Assembly (NCBI GenBank): GCA_021201795.1
Contig: JAJQEF010000006.1
Span: forward strand, 93,529 to 157,528
Length of the DNA: 64,000 nucleotides
Direction: 5' to 3'
Origin: Rikenellaceae bacterium
GTDB taxonomy: Bacteria; Bacteroidota; Bacteroidia; Bacteroidales; Rikenellaceae
Both the position numbers and the translations under genes were made by a program. Of this stretch, positions 57,888 through 64,000 are shown one piece after another (the stretch's first letter is position 1; every line of letters begins with the position of its first letter). The notes beneath the pieces were generated by a model, which saw only the letters and a list, made by a program, of their open reading frames with translations, was not told the origin of the DNA and did no database searches.

Positions 57888-59180
57888 TTGGAAGATCACC
57901 ATATAATATTTCATACATTCAGTCTTTATACGGCTATTCAATCGATACTTCTCGTTATATTATTAATCTGCTCCGCCATGATCTCCTGTTCGGAGACAGC
58001 TTTTTTTTCACTTTCCCCGCAAGACATCAAAACACTTCAAAAGGATACGGGCAGCAGGAGCATGGCGGTACTTAAACTTCTGGGAATGCAGGATTATCTT
58101 CTTGCTACAATACTTCTGTTTAATAATTTCGTCAATATATGTGCTGTAATTGTTGCCAATACTATTATCGATTCATTGGTGACATTTAACAATACTGTGG
58201 TAGAATTTATCATTAAAGTAGTAATAGTAACATTTCTTTTATTGCTCTTCGGTGAAATAATGCCGAAAATTTATGCAAACTATCACGCCTTAAAGGTATC
58301 CAGAGCTCTTTCTTTGCCTATACTGTTCTTGAAAAAACTGTTCAGACCTTTTTCATACGTATTGATAAATACAAGCGATTTTATAAATCGGAAATCATCT
58401 GTGAAAAAAGTTAATATTTCGATGGACGAACTCTCTAATGCCATAGAGATCACTGCAAATCAGACGGAAGAGGAAAAAAAGATACTCTCGGGAATAGTTA
58501 CATTTATGAGTACTGAGGTCGAAGAAATAATGAGACCCAGAGTAGATGTAGTGGCACTCGATGAAGATACCGATTTTGAGGGTGTCTGCAAAACGGTTAT
58601 GGTTTCGGGTTATTCCAGAATACCGGTTTACAGGGAAAAAATAGATAATATTACAGGTATTCTCTACGTAAAAGATCTATTGCCTTATCTGGATAAAGAC
58701 AATGATTTTGATTGGAAAAAACTTTGCAGAAAACCGTATTTTGTTCCTGAGCATAAGAAGATAAACGACCTGTTCACTGAATTTCAGGAAAATAAAATTC
58801 ATATTGCTGTAGTTGTCGACGAATATGGTTCTACTTTAGGAATTGTTTCCCTGGAAGATATATTGGAAGAAATAGTCGGAGAAATCTCGGATGAGTCGGA
58901 TACTAAACACTCTTATTATACTCAATTAGATCCAAAAACATATATCTTTGAAGGGAGGACCCACTTAATAGATTTTCTCAAAATCATTGACTTCGACGAT
59001 GAATACCTGGACGAATATAAAGGTGAAGCGGAAAGTCTCGCAGGACTTATGCTTGAACGGAAGCATGATTTCCTGAAAGTAGGGGATAAATTATTTTTCA
59101 AAGATCTTTCACTGCGTGTAGAATCGGTAGAAGGCCGCCGTATTGACAAAATCAAAGTAAAAATTCATAAGGTAGAATAA
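57888..59180 (+). CDS. gldE: GldE, CNNM/CBS/CorC_HlyC-type gliding-associated membrane protein
   Basis: A 430-aa paralogue of the CNNM protein near the window start. The N-terminal membrane domain has SLYTAIQSILLVILLICSAMISCSETAFFSLSP and LFGEIMPKIYA; the two CBS domains cover about 205-325 (MRPRVDVVALDED, VVVDEYGSTLGIVSLEDILEE); the CorC_HlyC domain ends the protein. GldE is needed for gliding in Flavobacterium but occurs widely in non-gliding Bacteroidales, so motility is not implied. I choose TTG at 57888; the frame runs back to a TTG at 57861, but that one overlaps the TATTTTTG promoter box at 57856-57863. Followed by a coupled Sfp-type transferase gene. Confidence 0.85.
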   Translation: MEDHHIIFHTFSLYTAIQSILLVILLICSAMISCSETAFFSLSPQDIKTLQKDTGSRSMAVLKLLGMQDYLLATILLFNNFVNICAVIVANTIIDSLVTFNNTVVEFIIKVVIVTFLLLLFGEIMPKIYANYHALKVSRALSLPILFLKKLFRPFSYVLINTSDFINRKSSVKKVNISMDELSNAIEITANQTEEEKKILSGIVTFMSTEVEEIMRPRVDVVALDEDTDFEGVCKTVMVSGYSRIPVYREKIDNITGILYVKDLLPYLDKDNDFDWKKLCRKPYFVPEHKKINDLFTEFQENKIHIAVVVDEYGSTLGIVSLEDILEEIVGEISDESDTKHSYYTQLDPKTYIFEGRTHLIDFLKIIDFDDEYLDEYKGEAESLAGLMLERKHDFLKVGDKLFFKDLSLRVESVEGRRIDKIKVKIHKVE

Positions 59181-59791
59181 TGCCTTTAATTGAACATAAA
59201 AAACATCGAAACGGTTTTCTTGTGATATGGGAGATTTCGGACGTTGAGCAGTGTGAATTAAACGAGCTGAAACTTTTCCCAAAAGCAACCTGTTATCTTA
59301 ATTCACTGGGCAGTGCTTCCCGTCGTAAAGAATGGATGGCCTGGCATTATCTAGTTAGAAAATTCATAGGAGAATATGAAGTGAATTATGACCGTAACGG
59401 AGCTCCCTATCTTATCGGTAGAAGTGGTTTTATAAGTATATCTCATTGCGATAACTATACAGGATTATTATATGACGAAAAAAATCCCTGCGGTATAGAT
59501 ATTGAAAACAGCTCACGCAAAATAGACAAAATTACACCAAGATTTTTGAGGTCGGACGAAAATATCTTATTGCATGAAGAGAAACTGCCGGAGCTATTGA
59601 TATGGTGTGCTAAAGAAACGCTTTATAAATTTTATGGTGAAAAAGGAATCGATTTTCTTAATGATATAAAAATAGATAAAATAAATATTACCGAAAATCA
59701 AATGTCGGGAATAATAAAGGATCGGTATAAAACTTTAGATTATATTATCACTCCGGAATATACTGCAGTAAGCACATCTTTCGATAAATAA
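59180..59791 (+). CDS. 4'-phosphopantetheinyl transferase, Sfp type
   Basis: Transfers phosphopantetheine from CoA to carrier proteins. The 203-aa protein shows RKEWMAWHYLVRKFIGE, FISISHCDNYTGLLY, the Mg2+-binding GIDIENSSRKIDKITPRFL (Asp and Glu, about residues 110-128) and WCAKETLYKFYGEKGIDF (about 149-166), the KExxxK-type motif. It shares one base with the gldE stop codon (TAATG). The pair gldE - transferase is common in Bacteroidales. A hairpin terminator follows directly. Confidence 0.9.
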   Translation: MPLIEHKKHRNGFLVIWEISDVEQCELNELKLFPKATCYLNSLGSASRRKEWMAWHYLVRKFIGEYEVNYDRNGAPYLIGRSGFISISHCDNYTGLLYDEKNPCGIDIENSSRKIDKITPRFLRSDENILLHEEKLPELLIWCAKETLYKFYGEKGIDFLNDIKIDKINITENQMSGIIKDRYKTLDYIITPEYTAVSTSFDK

Positions 59792-59793
59792 AA

Positions 59794-59811
59794 AGCGCGG
59801 ATGTCCGCGCT
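59794..59811. terminator. bidirectional hairpin between the Sfp-type gene and gltX
   Basis: AGCGCGGA (59794-59801) pairs with TCCGCGCT (59804-59811). A-rich sequence before and T-rich sequence after make it usable for both convergent genes. Confidence 0.8.
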
Positions 59812-59821
59812 AAATTTTATT

Positions 59822-61345
59822 TTATATTGAATCGATTCCTTTTTCCAACCTGCCGATAGTTTCATCTTTTCCTATAATTTCACAAATGTCGAACATATTG
59901 GGGCCTTTACTTTCTCCGACAATACATAACCTGAAACAGTTCATTATTTGTCCCATCGGATATTCTTTTTCATGTATCCAGTCGTGTACTATTTTCTCCA
60001 AGGCAGACGACGAAAAATCATCCTGTTTTTGTATCACTTCCATTAGTTCTGAAATTCTTTGCGGATTTTCTCCTTTCCAGAATTTCTTCACGGCCTTTTC
60101 TTCATAAGAATCCGGTGCTATGAAAAAAAACTTCGACAGCTCCCAAAAGTCTGAAACAAATGTTGCCCTATCTTTTATCAAACCGCAGATATGTTCTACC
60201 TTATTTTTATCAACATTAATACCGTTAGAATTCAGGATAGGGAGAAACAGGGAGGTTAGCTCCGGATTACTTTTTGTTTTAAGGTATTGAGCATTGAACC
60301 ATTTTGCTTTTTCCGGATCGAAACGCGAACCTGATTTTCCTACTTTTTCCAGGGAAAAAAGTTCAATGAGCTCCTCCATCGAAAATATTTCTCTTTCATC
60401 ACCGGGATTCCATCCGAGTAGGGATAACATATTTACAAAAGCATCGGGAAAATATCCGTCCTCCCTATATCCTCTGGAGATGTCGCCTTCCGGTGATTTC
60501 CATTCAAGAGGGAACACAGGGAAGCCTAATTTATCACCGTCTCGTTTACTCAGTTTTCCCGAACCGGTCGGTTTAAGCAATAACGGGAGGTGGGCAAATT
60601 CCGGTTTGGTATCGCTCCATCCCAATGCTTCGTATAATTTATAGTGCAACGGTAATGACGGCAGCCATTCCTCCCCTCGGATTACATGTGAAATTTCCAT
60701 AAGGTGGTCATCCACGATATTTGCAAGATGATACGTCGGAAGTTTATCCGATGATTTATACAAAACCTTATCATCGAGCGTGCAAGAATTAACTTTTATC
60801 TCTCCGCGGATAAGATCATTCACAATGATCTCTTCGGATTCCGGCATTTTAAAACGTATAACCCAGTTGTCTCCACGCTCCAGACGTTCTTTTATTTCAT
60901 TTTCCGGCAAACTTAAAGAGGTCGGCAGTTTTTCCCGTACGGAATAATTATAAGAAAATGTTTTTCCTTCCGATTCATATTGAGATCTTATTGCGTTAAG
61001 TTCCTCAGCCGTATCGAAAGCATAATAAGCATTCCCGTTTTTTACAAGCTGTTCGGCATAGTTGAGATAGATCTCCCGCCGCTCACTTTGTTTGTACGGC
61101 CCATAAGCACCTCCTTCCCGTACTCCTTCATCTATTTTTATACCGCACCAGTTTAACGCTTTGTTGATATACTCTTCCGCGCCAGGAACAAATCTCTGGG
61201 AATCCGTATCTTCAATACGCAGTATAAAATTACCGCCTTGTTTTTTTGCAAAAAAGTAATTGTAAAGTGCAGTCCGCACTCCTCCGATATGAAGAGGCCC
61301 GGTGGGGCTGGGGGCAAAACGAACCCTTATTTTTCTGTTGCTCAT
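59822..61345 (-). CDS. gltX: glutamyl-tRNA synthetase
   Basis: Class I aminoacyl-tRNA synthetase charging tRNA-Glu. The 507-aa protein starts RKIRVRFAPSPTGPLHIGG-like (HIGH-type motif PLHIGG, residues ~17-22), continues RIEDTDSQRFV, and has the KLSKRDG form of KMSKS (about residues 264-270). The C-terminal helical anticodon-binding part is present, so the enzyme is complete. Downstream of ychF by 10 bp on the same strand. Confidence 0.96.
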   Translation of the reverse strand: MSNRKIRVRFAPSPTGPLHIGGVRTALYNYFFAKKQGGNFILRIEDTDSQRFVPGAEEYINKALNWCGIKIDEGVREGGAYGPYKQSERREIYLNYAEQLVKNGNAYYAFDTAEELNAIRSQYESEGKTFSYNYSVREKLPTSLSLPENEIKERLERGDNWVIRFKMPESEEIIVNDLIRGEIKVNSCTLDDKVLYKSSDKLPTYHLANIVDDHLMEISHVIRGEEWLPSLPLHYKLYEALGWSDTKPEFAHLPLLLKPTGSGKLSKRDGDKLGFPVFPLEWKSPEGDISRGYREDGYFPDAFVNMLSLLGWNPGDEREIFSMEELIELFSLEKVGKSGSRFDPEKAKWFNAQYLKTKSNPELTSLFLPILNSNGINVDKNKVEHICGLIKDRATFVSDFWELSKFFFIAPDSYEEKAVKKFWKGENPQRISELMEVIQKQDDFSSSALEKIVHDWIHEKEYPMGQIMNCFRLCIVGESKGPNMFDICEIIGKDETIGRLEKGIDSI

Positions 61346-61355
61346 TATTTTACGG

Positions 61356-62456
61356 TTAAACGTTAAATCTGAAATGCATTATATCTCCATCCTGTACGAC
61401 ATACTCTTTACCTTCGATGGCAATCTTACCGTTGTCTCTGCATGCGGATTCAGAACCATAATTTATATAGTCGTCATACTTTATCACCTCTGCACGAATA
61501 AATCCCCTTTCAAAATCAGAATGTATTATACCTGCCGCGGCCGGAGCTTTAGTCCCTCTTTTATATGTCCATGCATGGGTTTCCTGCTGTCCGGTAGTAA
61601 AATAAGTTTCAAGATCGAGAAGTTTGTAAGCCATTCTTATCAATCTGCTTACTCCGGATTCGGTAAGACCTATTTCCTCAAGAAACATTAGTCTTTCTTC
61701 ATAAGTTTCCAATTCGGCAATATCCGCCTCATTGGCAGCAGCAACTATAAGAAGTTCGGCATCTTCATCCTTTATTGCTTCCTTAACTGCTTCAGTGTGG
61801 GAATTTCCGTTAACTGCACTGGCCTCATCAACATTACATACATATAAAACGGGCTTATCGGTCAACAGATGCAGGTCGCTTAAAAACCTTTTATCCTCTT
61901 TGTCGAGTTTTACAGTTCGCGCAGACTTGCCCTGCTCCAATACGGTTTTATACTGTAGTAATAGATCATAGGTTCTTTTGGCATTTTTATCGCCGCACGT
62001 CTGTGCCTGTTTCTGTACTTTAGAGATACTGGACTCAACGGTTTCAAGATCTTTCAACTGAAGCTCCGTATCGATTATTTCTTTATCTCTCACCGGGTTG
62101 ATGCTTCCATCTACATGGGTTATATTCCCGTTTTCAAAACAACGCAGCACATGGATTATAGCATCTGTTTCACGGATATTCCCTAAAAACTTATTACCGA
62201 GCCCTTCACCTTTCGAGGCTCCTTTTACAAGACCTGCAATATCTACTATCTCTATAGTTGTAGGAATTATTTTTTTAGGTTTATCGATTTCAGAAAGTTT
62301 TATCAGCCTGTCATCGGGCACCGTAATAACTCCCACATTCGGCTCGATGGTACAGAACGGAAAGTTAGCCGCTTGTGCCTTAGCATTAGACAAACAATTA
62401 AATAAAGTCGATTTTCCAACATTAGGGAGACCGACTATTCCACATTGTAAAGCCAT
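61356..62456 (-). CDS. ychF: OBG-family ATPase/GTPase YchF
   Basis: Ribosome-associated P-loop ATPase involved in redox and stress response. The 366-aa protein has CGIVGLPNVGKSTLFNCLSNA (residues 5-25), the DIAGLVKGASKGEGLGNKFL G3 and loop region (about 72-91), VCNVDEAS in place of NKxD (giving ATP preference), a coiled-coil insert, and a C-terminal TGS domain ending GDIMHFRFNV. Complete and typical. Confidence 0.96.
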   Translation of the reverse strand: MALQCGIVGLPNVGKSTLFNCLSNAKAQAANFPFCTIEPNVGVITVPDDRLIKLSEIDKPKKIIPTTIEIVDIAGLVKGASKGEGLGNKFLGNIRETDAIIHVLRCFENGNITHVDGSINPVRDKEIIDTELQLKDLETVESSISKVQKQAQTCGDKNAKRTYDLLLQYKTVLEQGKSARTVKLDKEDKRFLSDLHLLTDKPVLYVCNVDEASAVNGNSHTEAVKEAIKDEDAELLIVAAANEADIAELETYEERLMFLEEIGLTESGVSRLIRMAYKLLDLETYFTTGQQETHAWTYKRGTKAPAAAGIIHSDFERGFIRAEVIKYDDYINYGSESACRDNGKIAIEGKEYVVQDGDIMHFRFNV

Positions 62457-62537
62457 TATTTATTTTTTAAATTATTTTGTCCGCAAAGATAATATTAAGT
62501 TCCGGATTTTATTGATGAAAATAAGAATAAACGAATA

Positions 62538-63233
62538 CTACTCTTCGGGGCTATTCGGTTTAGGATTTTTTCCTGACAAGACTATTACAAATTCACCCTT
62601 AGGTTCCTTACTGGTAAAATACTCGATAACCATTTCTATTGAACCACGAACGGTTTCTTCATATATTTTACTGATTTCCCGTGAAACAGAAACTTCTCGT
62701 TCTGCTCCAAAGTATTGTGCAAAATCACGGAGGGTTTTTAATAATCTGTAAGGGGATTCATAAAAAATCATTGTTCGTTCTTCTTCGGAGATACTGCATA
62801 ATTTTTTCTGCCTGCCTTTTTTAACCGGAAGAAAGCCTTCGAAACAAAACCTGTCACACGGGAAACCGCTATTAACCAGAGCAGGAATCAACGCCGTGGC
62901 ACCAGGTAATGTCTCTACGGTTATTCCATTTTCAAGGCAGGTTCTAACCAATAAAAAGCCAGGATCTGAAATTCCCGGAGTACCTGCATCCGAGACCAGA
63001 CAAATAGTCTTACCTTCGTTTATCCAACCTGTTATAGTAGATACGGTTTTATGTTCATTGAATTTATGGTGTGATATAAGCTTCGTCCCGATGTCATAAT
63101 GTTTTAAAAGAATGCCTGTTTTTCTCGTATCTTCTGCAAGGATAATGTCAGCTTCCTTTAACATCCTTATCGCACGGAATGTAATATCCTCGAGATTTCC
63201 TATCGGAGTAGGGACAATAAAAAGCTTACCCAT
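62538..63233 (-). CDS. rsmI: 16S rRNA 2'-O-ribose C1402 methyltransferase
   Basis: SAM-dependent methylation of the 2'-O of C1402 in 16S rRNA. I begin at the ATG at 63233 (GKLFIVPTPIGNLEDITFRA); the frame extends eight codons upstream, into the preceding gene. Motifs: ILAEDTRKTGILLKHY, SHHKFNEH, LVSDAGTPGISDPGFLLV (about residues 79-96) and FEGFLPVKKGRQ. 231 aa, complete. Its start overlaps the end of the upstream gene by 8 bp. Confidence 0.94.
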   Translation of the reverse strand: MGKLFIVPTPIGNLEDITFRAIRMLKEADIILAEDTRKTGILLKHYDIGTKLISHHKFNEHKTVSTITGWINEGKTICLVSDAGTPGISDPGFLLVRTCLENGITVETLPGATALIPALVNSGFPCDRFCFEGFLPVKKGRQKKLCSISEEERTMIFYESPYRLLKTLRDFAQYFGAEREVSVSREISKIYEETVRGSIEMVIEYFTSKEPKGEFVIVLSGKNPKPNSPEE

Positions 63234-63943
63234 TATCAGTTCTGAATTTCTGTTCAATGATCGAGGACATAAGTTTTACCGCTTCATTTTCCGGATTCAT
63301 AATAAAATTCTCCTGCATGTAAATATAAGCGTCGGTTATATCATTCATTTCATTAAGTCGTGCAATAGTTTGATTATATATGTCGATATCATTGGAAAAA
63401 AGGTCCCGCATCAAAAGAAATTTATCGTTTATACCAATATAGTCCCTAAAATCCTTTTTTAATTGGGAATTAATAGCCGATGCAATATTTTTGTTTTTTT
63501 TCTTTTCATGAAGATCATTTAATGCAATATTTGTCTGAATATTTTCAATATCAAACAACTTTTCATTAATATCAATGTCTTTTACAGGTATTGCTGGCAC
63601 ATCAACGTCAATCGAATTTATTTGTGTAATATCTTCAGGTTCGTTAATGGAGGATTCTTCGAGATCGTTATTAACGATTAATCTGGAAGAATCACCATAT
63701 AAAGCATCGATTAATTGTTTTTTCGAAATATGCTGCAAAGTTTCCTTTACTTCGTTACCATGGACAACTGGATCATCGTATTTTTCTGATTTTTCAGCAG
63801 TTGCAATGCCTACGTCACTTAAAGATTCCTCTTTGCTAATATAACTTAAATCCATTACATTATCATAAAAAGACCTTAGGTAATCCTTAAGAAGATCTAT
63901 TTCAATATTTGACAATGTTTCTGTGGAGTTCAATACATTTATC
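63226..63943 (-). CDS. uncharacterised Bacteroidota protein, 5' end missing at contig end
   Basis: C-terminal 239 residues of a gene whose start is beyond the genomic sequence. I recognise it only as the kind of protein often found beside rsmI in Bacteroidales. The first part is acidic and low in complexity (many Asp, Glu, Ile, Asn). The last ~80 residues (DYIGINDKFLLMRDLFSND, IARLNEMNDITDAYIYMQENF, AVKLMSSIIEQKF) form a helical domain that seems to be its conserved portion. No enzymatic motif is visible. The apparent N-terminus MGSEMCIRDR, which an automatic caller would add, is encoded by sequencing adapter and is not real. Confidence 0.7.
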
Positions 63944-64000
63944 CTGTCTCTTATACACATCTCCGAGCCCACGAGACAGGCAGAAATCTCGTATGCCGTC
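63944..64000. other. Illumina Nextera adapter read-through (artefact)
   Basis: Bases 63944-63962 equal the 19-bp Tn5 mosaic end as used in Nextera libraries; 63963-63977 is the Read 2 side adapter (CCGAGCCCACGAGAC); 63978-63985 (AGGCAGAA) equals a standard i7 index, N703; 63986-64000 is the start of the P7 flow-cell sequence. It is not genomic DNA. Confidence 0.98.

Noticed and set aside
63226..63972. Complete 248-aa protein beginning MGSEMCIRDR
   Set aside because: The first ten residues are translated from sequencing adapter; the gene is truncated at 63943.

Overview
The window is a chromosomal segment of a Bacteroidota bacterium, most likely order Bacteroidales. Supporting signs are the LptC - CNNM - SurA_N gene order, a gldE gene followed by a phosphopantetheinyl transferase, a two-subunit methylmalonyl-CoA mutase, a BT_3928-type DoxX protein, a long nucleoside kinase with an N-terminal TGS-like part, and repeated promoter elements of the Bacteroidota sigma factor type (TTTG, 19-20 bp, TAnnTTTG). 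Rubrerythrin, a peroxide-type Fur regulator and propionate-type metabolism point to an anaerobe. The genus cannot be named from the sequence.

Layout. 0-6.8 kb: envelope and housekeeping genes (LptC, CNNM protein, periplasmic foldase, HflX, a ThiF/MoeB-like enzyme, an MBL hydrolase). 6.8-12.6 kb: a complete arabinose operon (araA, Na+/sugar symporter, araD, araB). 12.6-20.3 kb, minus strand: a DMT-like membrane protein, methylmalonyl-CoA mutase (mutA-mutB), a B12-binding radical SAM protein and an ABC-F ATPase. 20.4-21.4 kb: a Fur/PerR-like regulator and rubrerythrin behind a near-consensus PerR box. 21.6-29.5 kb: secreted plant-glycan enzymes (GH51 arabinofuranosidase, GH115 alpha-glucuronidase, CE12-type esterase, DUF2264 protein) with a MATE exporter among them and no SusC/SusD pair in sight. 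29.5-33.4 kb: GNAT, ROK regulator, acyl-CoA synthetase, a small Cys-rich membrane protein and tRNA-Leu. 33.8-41.6 kb: a decaying sugar/hexuronate locus. 41.6-48.8 kb: intact genes for a zinc-type CDF exporter, an FMN reductase, ppx, ppk1, ysxC, prs, tRNA-Ser and a VanX-type dipeptidase. 48.9-51.3 kb: a multiply frameshifted membrane protein and a clostripain-like lipoprotein with a shifted tail. 51.3-63.9 kb: housekeeping genes (nucleoside kinase, DHOD-like, YggS, tmk, DoxX protein, sialidase-like protein, gldE, Sfp-type transferase, gltX, ychF, rsmI). The last 57 bases are Illumina Nextera adapter, not genome.

How it fits together. GH51 can release arabinose for the symporter and AraA/B/D. 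GH115 and the DUF2264 enzyme can release uronic acids, whose breakdown would use UxuA. The most interesting signal is that the UxuA neighbourhood is falling apart as a unit. A GH78-type rhamnosidase and a GH31 enzyme each carry one in-frame stop codon. The oxidoreductase that should partner UxuA is reduced to a 33-codon stub. The AraC-type regulator has lost its sensor domain and has a frameshift. Yet the two dead glycosidase genes still have the same operator: two direct ATGTAAC repeats 21 bp apart, placed 65 bp upstream of each start codon. Further single-base homopolymer frameshifts occur in accessory genes up to 51 kb, while the core genes between them are intact. This suggests real, recent reductive decay rather than uniformly poor sequence, although assembly error has not been excluded.
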